Assembly: GCA_014238125.1 (NCBI GenBank)
Contig: JABABS010000011.1
Coordinates: 1 to 64,000 of the forward strand
Source of the DNA: Phycisphaerales bacterium
GTDB taxonomy: Bacteria; Planctomycetota; Phycisphaerae; Phycisphaerales; SM1A02
Reading direction: 5' to 3'
DNA length: 64,000 nucleotides
In this document: in pieces, positions 37,989-46,716 of the stretch
How the letters are laid out: each line of letters begins with the position of its first letter
Position numbering within the stretch: the stretch's first letter is position 1
Program-made: the position numbers and the translations under genes
Notes under the pieces: model-generated
Seen by the model: only the letters and a program-made list of their open reading frames with translations
Database searches by the model: none
Told to the model about the DNA's origin: nothing

Positions 37989-39587
37989 TTGAGTTACACA
38001 GTACTAGCCCGAAGATACCGTTCAAAAACATTTGACGATGTTATTGGGCAAGAACCCATTGCAAAAACGCTCAGGAATGCAATTGATTCGGACCGAACTG
38101 CTCATGCATACTTGTTTTGTGGCACAAGAGGTGTTGGGAAAACTTCAATGGCAAGAATTTTCGCAAGAGAACTTAATTCTTCTAGTGAATTGAAGGAAAG
38201 TGAAGCAATCGGCGAAGCTGTTCTCCGAGGTGACGATTTAGATGTCATTGAAATTGACGGTGCTTCAAATAGAGGGGTACAAGAAGCCAGAGATCTCATA
38301 GCAGCATCAGGCTTAGCCCCAACACGCTGCAAATATCGAATTTACATCATCGATGAAGTGCATATGCTCACAACACCAGCCTTTAATGCATTGCTAAAAA
38401 CAATGGAAGAACCGCCTTCACATGTCAAATTCATATTGTGTACGACGGAACCACATAAAATTCCCGCAACAATTCAATCAAGATGCCAACGATTCGATTT
38501 TCGGACAATTCAAAGCTCGAAAATTGCGCAACATTTAACTAATATATTAAAAGAAGAAGGCATTCAGGCAGATCCAGAAGTAATTTCACAGGTCTCTCGC
38601 CTTGGGAATGGTTCGATGCGAGATGCACTATCAATTCTTGATCGCTTATTGGCAGGTGGTTCAAAGACTATTGCTAATGAAGAGATGGAAGAACTCCTTG
38701 GATTGCCATCGCAAACAGCAATCACCTCTATCTGTGATCACATTGTAGAATCGAATGTCTCGGGTGCAATTGAAAATGCAGCGACTTTACTTGGTGGCGG
38801 AGTTGCCATGGATCGCGCTCTTGAAGAAATTGCAACGTGTTTCCGCCAAACGCTTATTGCACGAGTTTGTGGCGAAAATTCATTGTTGCTAGAACTTTCA
38901 GATACAGCAAAAAAGGAAGCCGCACACAGGGGCTCTATGATCGATGAAAATTCATTGACTCATATCATTATGTTGTGCGATGCGGCTTCTAGGCAAGTTC
39001 GTCGCGGCGGAAGTGGAAGAGCACTTTTTGATGCAACGATCGCACGCCTTTGTTTATCAAAAGAACTTGCCCAAGCTGGCGCTACCTTAACGCAAGGCGC
39101 TCAATCGCGACAAGTTCAAATCAAAAAAAAAAGTAATACGCGCGTAATAAGTGAGCCTGCGAAATCTTTGCCATCAGTACCAAGAGTTACAATTCCAGAA
39201 AAAGTTGAATGGTCACAAATACAAGCAGTAATTTCACAAACGCCTGGATTAAAAAGAATAGCATCGTATTTATTATGCAAAAAAATGTCTGGGGGGGATA
39301 TTTCTCTCACGATTAATGAAGAGGGGAGAGAATCCTCCACTTACATTCTTGGACGGCGAAGTGAAATTGAACGAGTGTGCAGTGAAGTTGTGGGGAAACA
39401 GTGCACAGTTAAAATTGAAGGCAAAGCAATCTCTTCAATTACCAAAGATTCGACTATCGATCCTGAAATTGCTTCAAGCGAGATTGTAAAAACAGCATCA
39501 GATTTATTTGACGGAACTTTGCTACGAATTCGAAATTTAGAAGATGGTAAGGATTCGAATCCTTCCGAATCTGAGGTCAATTCCTAA
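37989..39587 (+). CDS. dnaX: DNA polymerase III subunit gamma/tau
   Basis: LARRYRSKTFDDVIGQEPIAKTLRNAI...AYLFCGTRGVGKTSMARIFAREL...YIIDEVHMLTTPAFNALLKTMEEPPSHVKFILCTTEPHKIPATIQSRCQRFDF; TTG start. Confidence 0.95.
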   Translation: MSYTVLARRYRSKTFDDVIGQEPIAKTLRNAIDSDRTAHAYLFCGTRGVGKTSMARIFARELNSSSELKESEAIGEAVLRGDDLDVIEIDGASNRGVQEARDLIAASGLAPTRCKYRIYIIDEVHMLTTPAFNALLKTMEEPPSHVKFILCTTEPHKIPATIQSRCQRFDFRTIQSSKIAQHLTNILKEEGIQADPEVISQVSRLGNGSMRDALSILDRLLAGGSKTIANEEMEELLGLPSQTAITSICDHIVESNVSGAIENAATLLGGGVAMDRALEEIATCFRQTLIARVCGENSLLLELSDTAKKEAAHRGSMIDENSLTHIIMLCDAASRQVRRGGSGRALFDATIARLCLSKELAQAGATLTQGAQSRQVQIKKKSNTRVISEPAKSLPSVPRVTIPEKVEWSQIQAVISQTPGLKRIASYLLCKKMSGGDISLTINEEGRESSTYILGRRSEIERVCSEVVGKQCTVKIEGKAISSITKDSTIDPEIASSEIVKTASDLFDGTLLRIRNLEDGKDSNPSESEVNS

Positions 39588-40231
39588 TGTCTTTGCGAGA
39601 TTCAGCAGCAACTCCTTTGCCTGTTCGTGAGCTTCTCGATGCATTGACTTCGCTGCCGGGCATCGGAAAGAGGAGTGCAGAAAGAATTGCGTTCTACTTA
39701 ATCAAGGCTAGTGAAGAAGAAGCGATGTTACTGAGCAGGTCAATAGCGGATGTCAAACATAATGTTTCTTGTTGTTCAATCTGTAATAATCTTGCAGATA
39801 GATCACCGTGTCTTATTTGCGATGACCCTTCTCGTGACGCGTCGGTTGTACTCGTTGTAGAGCAACCTAGAGATTTAATTAGTCTTGAAGCAACGGGGAT
39901 GTTCAAGGGTGTTTATCATGTTCTTACAGGACGAATTGAGCCACTTGCTGGTATTGAAGCGGGGGACATTACTGTTTGTGGTTTGCTCGAACGCATAGAT
40001 AATGCAAGCCTAAATGCCCAAGGCATTGAAATCAACGAAGTTATTTTAGGTTTAAATCCTAATTTAGAAGGAGACAGTACTGCCCTTTATCTTGCACAAG
40101 AACTTGCTGCAAGGTCCGTAAGCGTGACGCGCCTCGCACGTGGGTTGCCCAGCGGTTCACAAATTGAATATGCAAACTCCCAAGTCCTAGCAGATGCGAT
40201 TCAAGGTCGCCGAGGTATGCATAAAGACTAA
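39587..40231 (+). CDS. recR: Recombination protein RecR
   Basis: LDALTSLPGIGKRSAERIAFYLI...CCSICNNLADRSPCLICDDPSRDASVVLVVEQPRDLISLEATGMFKGVYHVLTGRIEPLAGI. Confidence 0.96.
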   Translation: MSLRDSAATPLPVRELLDALTSLPGIGKRSAERIAFYLIKASEEEAMLLSRSIADVKHNVSCCSICNNLADRSPCLICDDPSRDASVVLVVEQPRDLISLEATGMFKGVYHVLTGRIEPLAGIEAGDITVCGLLERIDNASLNAQGIEINEVILGLNPNLEGDSTALYLAQELAARSVSVTRLARGLPSGSQIEYANSQVLADAIQGRRGMHKD

Positions 40232-40237
40232 ATATAG

Positions 40238-41680
40238 ATGAAATTTGAGACTCAGCAAAATCTAACGACCTCTCAAAACATGCAATTGTCCCCGCGGATA
40301 ATTCAATCTATGGAAATTCTTCAACTCTCACTACCCGCCTTGCTTGAAAAGATTGAACAAGAACTTGAATCAAACATTGCACTTGAACTTGTCGAGCCAG
40401 AAACTGAACCTATTCACGATAGTGAAACTGAAGGCGATGCAGATTTTGAAAGACTTGCTGAATTTGAAGCTACAAGCGGAATCGAATTACCCGACCGCCC
40501 GCCTTCTTCCTCTTATAAATCGTCTGGTGAACGAGATGGCAAGATGGATGCGATGTCAAGCATTCGTGCAAAAGATAAAAGCCTTACCGAAGTGCTAGTT
40601 AATCAATGGAGTTTTGCCGAAGTTGAACTAGAAGTCCTTAAATGCGGAAAGGTTCTTTTGTCTTTTCTCGATGCAGACGGTTTTCTTACGATGTCCGATG
40701 AAGAGATGATTAAACAATTTGCTCTTATTGAGGAGGAAGTCCCAACGCTAGAACTTCTGGAAGAAACGATAATCCAATTGCAAAAATGGCTTGATCCTCC
40801 CGGACTTGCAGCAAGGAGCGTGCAGGAATCTCTTTTAATCCAAATTGATGATTTAATGCTAAAAGACAACTCTCACTGGAAAACAGTGAGGTTGTTGATT
40901 GCAGATTATTATGAAGAAGTTTTGGAGAATCGTTTACCTCGCATTGAATCAAAAACAAAAATTTCAATGGATGATATAAATGCTGCCATCGAAAAAATGC
41001 ACCTGTTGGTTTTAAGTCCCGGAAGATTGCTCAATACAGAAACAGTTTTACCCGTTATACCCGATGCATTTATTGATTTTGATGAAGTCAAAGACTGTTT
41101 TATTGCTGGCGTACGGGATGGTAATTTGCCGCCACTTCGCTTATCTGCTCAGTATGATGAAATGGCCAAAGACAAAGGTGTAGATGAAGTTGCCAAGAAA
41201 TTTTTACAACGTAATATTAATTCAGCACGCTGGATTATTGAAGCAATAGGGCAAAGAAGAACAACCCTCCTAAGAGTCGTTGAACTTGTTGCGCATCGAC
41301 AACGTGATTTTCTAGAACAAGGTGATGCTTTTCTTAGACCACTCCCGATGACAGAAGTTGCAGACATGCTTGGGATACACGTAGCTACAGTCAGTAGGGC
41401 AGTGTCTGACAAGTGGGTACAAACCCCGCGTGGTCTTTTTCCGCTGCGTCGATTCTTTTCTGGTGGAACCCAAAGTGAAAAAGATGGACAAATGAGTTGG
41501 GAAGCAGTCAAAGCAAGGTTGCAGGAAATTGTCAACGCAGAAGAGAAAAAGAACCCTTTTAGTGACGAGATGCTTGCGGCGAAATTAAGAGAGCAAGGAA
41601 TCGAAATTGCTCGTAGAACTGTTGTCAAGTATCGACAACAAATGGGGATACCCGCAGCGAGGTTGCGTAGGGAATATTAG
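40238..41680 (+). CDS. rpoN: RNA polymerase sigma-54 factor
   Basis: QNLTTSQNMQLSPRIIQSMEILQLSLPALLEKIEQELESN...EVADMLGIHVATVSRAVSDKWVQTPRGLFPLRRFFS...IARRTVVKYRQQMGIPAARLRREY. Confidence 0.96.
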   Translation: MKFETQQNLTTSQNMQLSPRIIQSMEILQLSLPALLEKIEQELESNIALELVEPETEPIHDSETEGDADFERLAEFEATSGIELPDRPPSSSYKSSGERDGKMDAMSSIRAKDKSLTEVLVNQWSFAEVELEVLKCGKVLLSFLDADGFLTMSDEEMIKQFALIEEEVPTLELLEETIIQLQKWLDPPGLAARSVQESLLIQIDDLMLKDNSHWKTVRLLIADYYEEVLENRLPRIESKTKISMDDINAAIEKMHLLVLSPGRLLNTETVLPVIPDAFIDFDEVKDCFIAGVRDGNLPPLRLSAQYDEMAKDKGVDEVAKKFLQRNINSARWIIEAIGQRRTTLLRVVELVAHRQRDFLEQGDAFLRPLPMTEVADMLGIHVATVSRAVSDKWVQTPRGLFPLRRFFSGGTQSEKDGQMSWEAVKARLQEIVNAEEKKNPFSDEMLAAKLREQGIEIARRTVVKYRQQMGIPAARLRREY

Positions 41681-41763
41681 GATTTAATCTCAGAGTGATG
41701 AGCCTCTGTACTTTAAATTGGTTGCTATACAACTATAGTAGGAACTTCACTTTGTAGGGAATA

Positions 41764-42330
41764 TTATATGGTTTGAATTTCGTCCGTCTTTGCTTTGCAT
41801 AAGTCATCAATTTTAGAAGTATGATTTTTCGTCAAAGAGTCAATTTCACTTTTGCCATGTTTGCCATTGTCTTCAGATTCATCATTTGATTTATCTTTTA
41901 CTTGCGTTTCAATGAGTTTAATTGCATCGCGACGTTCGTTTCGGATTGCAATTTTACTTTCTTCACACATTTTCTTAACTTGTGTAGCGAGTTGTTGTCT
42001 CCGCTCCGAAGACGGAGCAGGAATAGAAATACGAATCGTATCGCCATCAGCCTGTGGATTTAATCCAAGATCGGCGCCTTCTAGCGCTTTGATGATCTCA
42101 TTTTTTGAACCTGGGTCGTAAGGCTTGACAACTAGTTGGGTTGCATCACCAACGCTCACAGCAGCAATATCTCTAAGATCAGTACTTGAACCATAATAAT
42201 CTACTTTGACGTACTCAATTAGTGCTGTTGTAGCTCTGCCTGTACGTACACCTTTCAATTCACGTCCATAATATTCGATGGTTTTATCCATTTTTTTGCT
42301 GCAGTCTTTGATTATTTTTTTAATTAGCAT
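41764..42330 (-). CDS. frr: Ribosome recycling factor
   Basis: MDKTIEYYGRELKGVRTGRATTALIEYVKVDYYGSSTDLRDIAAVSVGDATQLVVKPYDPGSKNEIIKALEGADLGLNPQADGDTIRISIPAPSSERRQQL; start at MLIKKIIKD. Confidence 0.95.
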   Translation of the reverse strand: MLIKKIIKDCSKKMDKTIEYYGRELKGVRTGRATTALIEYVKVDYYGSSTDLRDIAAVSVGDATQLVVKPYDPGSKNEIIKALEGADLGLNPQADGDTIRISIPAPSSERRQQLATQVKKMCEESKIAIRNERRDAIKLIETQVKDKSNDESEDNGKHGKSEIDSLTKNHTSKIDDLCKAKTDEIQTI

Positions 42331-42346
42331 TGGATTCTTTCGAACT

Positions 42347-43105
42347 TCAGTGTGACTTAGCCATCTCTGTTTCAGAATTAGTGACGAGAGTACCGATAGA
42401 CTCGCCGGCAATGACACGGCAGATATTGCCATGTGTTTTAAAGTTGAAAACGATAACTGGTAGGTCGTGTTCCATACACATGGAAAGGGCTGTGAGATCC
42501 ATTACGCCAAGTTTCCGATTGATTGCATCGGAAAAAGTAAGTTTGTCAAAGCGCGTGGCATTCTCATCTAAATTTGGATCTTCGTTATATACGCCATCGA
42601 CCTTTGTCGCTTTAAGTAAAATATCAGCACCAAGTTCAATTGCTCTCAGCGATGCGCACGTGTCTGTTGTAAAGAATGGATTTCCTGTTCCTGCCGCAAG
42701 AATCAGAACTCGTCCTTTTTCAAAGTGTCGCAACGCTCTTGCACGAATAAATGGTTCCGCTACTGATTCGATATCTAGTGCAGAGAGGACTCTTGCAGGT
42801 TGCCCGTGTTTTTCTATTGCCTCTTTTAACGCTAGTGCATTGATTACAGTCCCGAGCATGCCCATGTAATCAGCTGTAGCTTGTGGGATTCCAACACGAG
42901 TTGAAAGTTCAGCACCGCGGATCATATTGCCCCCGCCAACGACAACTGCAAGTTGGGTCCCGTTTTGTACTGCCTCGGCAATTTGGCTAGCGATAATATT
43001 CAGTTCATCAGGGTCAATTCCAAGGACTCCTTGGGTTGAAAAACTTTCACCGCTAATTTTAAGAATGGCTCGTCTGTATGCTGGCTTTGACATTGTCGCT
43101 CTCAT
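42347..43105 (-). CDS. pyrH: UMP kinase
   Basis: RAILKISGESFSTQGVLGIDPDELNIIASQIAEAVQNGTQLAVVVGGGNMIRG...KATKVDGVYNEDPN...SMCMEHDLPVIVFNF. Confidence 0.96.
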   Translation of the reverse strand: MRATMSKPAYRRAILKISGESFSTQGVLGIDPDELNIIASQIAEAVQNGTQLAVVVGGGNMIRGAELSTRVGIPQATADYMGMLGTVINALALKEAIEKHGQPARVLSALDIESVAEPFIRARALRHFEKGRVLILAAGTGNPFFTTDTCASLRAIELGADILLKATKVDGVYNEDPNLDENATRFDKLTFSDAINRKLGVMDLTALSMCMEHDLPVIVFNFKTHGNICRVIAGESIGTLVTNSETEMAKSH

Positions 43106-43207
43106 GGTTGGTGTTCACAGAAAAAAGAAATGAGATAAATACAGTTCATCAGTAGAATACCAAACTTATGGTAGTCTAAACAGTTCAGAGGAGCAATAAT
43201 AGACCAC

Positions 43208-44215
43208 ATGGTTCAAGGACAACATGAAAGACATTCGCCTCAGGCTGATCATTCAGATCCTGCCCCATCTGGGTACGTATCAACAGTTTGGAATTTACGT
43301 TGCGATATACAGGATCGGTGGAAACGAAGTGTCATTATTCTTCTAGTTTTAGGTGCAATTTTATCTATTATTATTCATATCCTCATAGGAGCCATATTAA
43401 GTGGTTACGGTAAAAGCCCTGGTGTGAGAAAAGTCAATTCGGATTCTGCGATTGTAGAATTCGCTGTATCGGATTCTGAATCACTCACGGAGTCACCCAA
43501 GGCTACTTCACTAGAAGAATCTGATTCTGCGCCAGCTGCTCTTGATAGTCCACTCACGGCTGAATCTGTACTAGAAGCAACATCATCTTCAGCTTCAGAA
43601 TTACTTGCCAATCAATCACAAGTGCCAACACTTGGAGGTGCTGGCGGCGGAAATCTTGGTTCTGGAATGGGCGGCTCTGGTGGCGCAAGTGGCGGAACAT
43701 CTTTCTTTGGCATTTCTTCACAGGGCTCTCGCTTTTGTTACATCATGGATATTTCAGCTTCTATGCTTCAAGGCACGCGGCTCGATGCTGCGATTACAGA
43801 ACTTGTTTCATCTTTAAGAAAGCTACCTAATTTTTCTCAGTTTTATGTTCTGTTTTATTCAACTGATTTTACTGAGCCTCCATCTCAACATGGATGGAAC
43901 ACAGCGAGGCGCTCAACCTTAACTAGAATCATTAATGAAATTCATCGAGTACAGGCGCATGGTGGAACATTGCCTGCGCCGGCATTTAACAAAGCCATGG
44001 AACTTACACCATTGCCCGATGTAATTTTCTTTCTCACTGATGGACAAATTCCGAAATCATTTATAGATGAATTACGAAATATGCTCCCAAGTGGAAAGCG
44101 AATTGTCGTACACTCAGTTGCATTTGGAAGCGGTGCAGACATTAGTCAAATGAAAGAAATAGCAAAACTAACCGGTGGGCAATATAAAGAAGTCAAAGTG
44201 CAGGCTTCCCCATGA
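43208..44215 (+). CDS. Membrane-anchored VWA-domain protein
   Basis: Single TM (SVIILLVLGAILSIIIHILIGAIL), acidic/Ser-rich plus Gly-rich linker (GGAGGGNLGSGMGGSGGASGG), then VWA domain with MIDAS DISAS and FFLTDG. Confidence 0.85.
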   Translation: MVQGQHERHSPQADHSDPAPSGYVSTVWNLRCDIQDRWKRSVIILLVLGAILSIIIHILIGAILSGYGKSPGVRKVNSDSAIVEFAVSDSESLTESPKATSLEESDSAPAALDSPLTAESVLEATSSSASELLANQSQVPTLGGAGGGNLGSGMGGSGGASGGTSFFGISSQGSRFCYIMDISASMLQGTRLDAAITELVSSLRKLPNFSQFYVLFYSTDFTEPPSQHGWNTARRSTLTRIINEIHRVQAHGGTLPAPAFNKAMELTPLPDVIFFLTDGQIPKSFIDELRNMLPSGKRIVVHSVAFGSGADISQMKEIAKLTGGQYKEVKVQASP

Positions 44216-45180
44216 AGTGCACCCTGGTTCTAATTCTTGCATGCTTGGGAACAAGGGCACTTGCTGAAACTGTCTTGTTCCGAGACGGTGCAACTCCAGT
44301 CAACTGCACTATTGTGAGTTGGAGTACAGAGGGATTGCGAATATCTAAAGATGAAATTTCAACTCAAGAAGTAATACCGTGGTATCTCATTTCAAAAGTC
44401 TCATCTGAAGAAATTGGTGTTATGTTTCAAAAATATCTCACGCGCGGCGAAATGTTGTGGCGTGCAAAGCTAAGACTTCTCAGAGGAGATATTGCATTGG
44501 CAGCGCCCCTATTTAGGGAAGTTTTTATGCAACTCAAAAATAGTGAAGGCTTGGATGCTTATCTTGCAGCGGAAGGTTTGTTGCGTTGTAACTTAGCAAC
44601 TGGGAATTTGAATGAATCTATTGCACCATGGCTCGTTGTCGTTGATCATGTTCAATCTGGCAGGACTTCACAACTAGAAGCATTGGCGCCTATTATTGAT
44701 CCGAGTACTTTACTTTGCTCACATCTTCCGCCAGTTTGGAATGCATCTTTTGTTGACAGATCCATCAATAATTTAGAACTACGGAGTGATGTCGCACAAT
44801 CATTCTATGCTATTATTTTGTCTCCTAATCTACCTACTAAACAAACACTGGATGGTCCTTCATTTTTGCAGCATATTCTTCTTTTAAAAGATGCCGAACA
44901 AAATGGTCTATCAGAATTAAAAAAATTACAACCTTGGCAACAGTGCTGGCTATTGTTTGCTGAGGCTTCTGGCTTACAAAAAAAAGGTCATGAAAACGAA
45001 GCGATGTTAAAGTTTGCGGAAGTAGTAGCAACGTACGAGACAACACAACCATGGCTTGCTGGCGCATCTCTAGCTGCTCTTTTAGAATCATTTGATCGCG
45101 CTGGGGACACAAAAATTGTAAATAATATTCAAAATGAATTTTCTAGAGTTTTACCAAATCACCCATTACGGAAGGAATAA
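44212..45180 (+). CDS. Exported protein of unknown function, operon partner of VWA/TolQR genes
   Basis: Signal peptide MKCTLVLILACLGTRALAE; overlaps the upstream VWA gene by 4 nt; helical TPR-like content. Confidence 0.65.
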   Translation: MKCTLVLILACLGTRALAETVLFRDGATPVNCTIVSWSTEGLRISKDEISTQEVIPWYLISKVSSEEIGVMFQKYLTRGEMLWRAKLRLLRGDIALAAPLFREVFMQLKNSEGLDAYLAAEGLLRCNLATGNLNESIAPWLVVVDHVQSGRTSQLEALAPIIDPSTLLCSHLPPVWNASFVDRSINNLELRSDVAQSFYAIILSPNLPTKQTLDGPSFLQHILLLKDAEQNGLSELKKLQPWQQCWLLFAEASGLQKKGHENEAMLKFAEVVATYETTQPWLAGASLAALLESFDRAGDTKIVNNIQNEFSRVLPNHPLRKE

Positions 45181-45182
45181 AA

Positions 45183-45875
45183 ATGGTTGTATTGAATGTT
45201 TTATATTTCATTGGCCAAGTTTCGAAGAAGCCTGACACAACATCGTATTTAGACACTCTTTGGAAGGGCGGCCCAGTCGGTTATATCATTATGGCATTGA
45301 GCATTGTCGCACTTTCTCTTATTGTGATGCACTTTGTTCAAATCAGGCGGAAGAAATTGTTACCAGCTGAGCAACTCAGCGTACTTGAGTCATATTTAGC
45401 CGGTGGTCATGTACAGGAAGCGCTTGAGTATTGTGTTGATCCCGTCAATGATTCCTTTTTAACACGTATCCTCTCAGGAGGACTCCTTCGGTATCAACGC
45501 TCAGCATTTGGACCGTTTGAATTAAAGAACGCGCTCGAAGAAGCTGGTGAGGATCAATCAGCTCGTTTGTATCGCTCAACTGATGCACTGGGTGTGATTG
45601 GAACGATTGCCCCCTTGCTTGGACTTCTCGGTACTGTTCTTGGTATGGTTGGGGCATTTGAGACAATTGGCAAAACTTCTTCAAGCAATAATGAAATGCT
45701 TGCGACGAACATAAGCGAAGCGTTGGTTACAACTTTGCTAGGCCTCATTCTTGCAATCCCATGCGTCGCATTATTTAGTTTTTTCAGAAATCGAATCGAT
45801 GGTTTGAGTTCGGAAACAGCTGGGGAAATTGAACGTCTTGTTTTGCACCTTGAGGAATCAAGAAACGAAGACTAA
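45183..45875 (+). CDS. MotA/TolQ/ExbB-family proton channel
   Basis: GVIGTIAPLLGLLGTVLGMVGAFETIG...NISEALVTTLLGLILAIPCVALFSFFRNRID. Confidence 0.93.
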   Translation: MVVLNVLYFIGQVSKKPDTTSYLDTLWKGGPVGYIIMALSIVALSLIVMHFVQIRRKKLLPAEQLSVLESYLAGGHVQEALEYCVDPVNDSFLTRILSGGLLRYQRSAFGPFELKNALEEAGEDQSARLYRSTDALGVIGTIAPLLGLLGTVLGMVGAFETIGKTSSSNNEMLATNISEALVTTLLGLILAIPCVALFSFFRNRIDGLSSETAGEIERLVLHLEESRNED

Positions 45876-46297
45876 TGCAATTTAGTAGGAAAAAATCTGA
45901 AGATACAGATTCAATTGTTGAAATGACTCCTATGATCGACATTGTTTTTTTGTTAATTATATTTTTTATGGTTGCCGCACAATTTGCTCAGCAAGCACGG
46001 TTAGAGATGCAACTTCCACAAGAAAGAGGGGAATCCCTTAAAGATTCACAGAGCACTGGCCTTGTGATTAATATTAGAAAAGATGGGGCAATTATTTTAG
46101 ATGTTGATTCGCCGCCAATTACAATTGATGCACTAGATGAAAAAATTAAATTGGCGATTTCAAGTAAAACTGCGCCATGGGAAAGTCTACTTATTCGCGC
46201 CGATCAAAATGCTTCAAGCACTACGCTCAATGAAGTCTTCAGACTTTTAAATAAACATGGTCTTTCTGCGACAAGACTTGCGACTGAGGTGCCTTGA
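45875..46297 (+). CDS. ExbD/TolR-family protein (first copy)
   Basis: VEMTPMIDIVFLLIIFFMVAAQF: TM with conserved Asp; stop/start overlap with upstream ExbB. Confidence 0.93.
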   Translation: MQFSRKKSEDTDSIVEMTPMIDIVFLLIIFFMVAAQFAQQARLEMQLPQERGESLKDSQSTGLVINIRKDGAIILDVDSPPITIDALDEKIKLAISSKTAPWESLLIRADQNASSTTLNEVFRLLNKHGLSATRLATEVP

Positions 46298-46716
46298 TGC
46301 GATTTTCGTCGAGCCAGAAAAAACATAAGTTGAATCGCACTGCAGTTAATTTATCGAGCATGATTGATGTAACGTTTCTGCTTCTTGTTTACTTTATTGT
46401 TACGACTGTACTCGCAACACCGGAGGATTTACTTTCGCCGGCACTTAAAGTTGAGGAAGGAACATCACTTTCTATTGATGAATTAGATCCCCAAATTATT
46501 GAAATTCGATTACAAGATGGAAAGCCTTTGTACGTTATAGGTTCACACCTTTGTCCTGACCGAGAAACTCTCGCTGAAGTCCTTGCATCTTTGCCAATTG
46601 AGCCAGGACTTATTCTCCGTGTCAGTAATGGAGTTCCTGTTGGTTTTGCTGTTGCTGCGATACAGGTTGCCCGTGATGCCAACTTTGAGAAGGTGACGTA
46701 TGTTCCTGTACAGTAA
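46294..46716 (+). CDS. ExbD/TolR-family protein (second copy)
   Basis: VNLSSMIDVTFLLLVYFIVTTVLATPEDLLSPAL: TM with conserved Asp; overlaps upstream gene. Confidence 0.92.
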   Translation: MMRFSSSQKKHKLNRTAVNLSSMIDVTFLLLVYFIVTTVLATPEDLLSPALKVEEGTSLSIDELDPQIIEIRLQDGKPLYVIGSHLCPDRETLAEVLASLPIEPGLILRVSNGVPVGFAVAAIQVARDANFEKVTYVPVQ

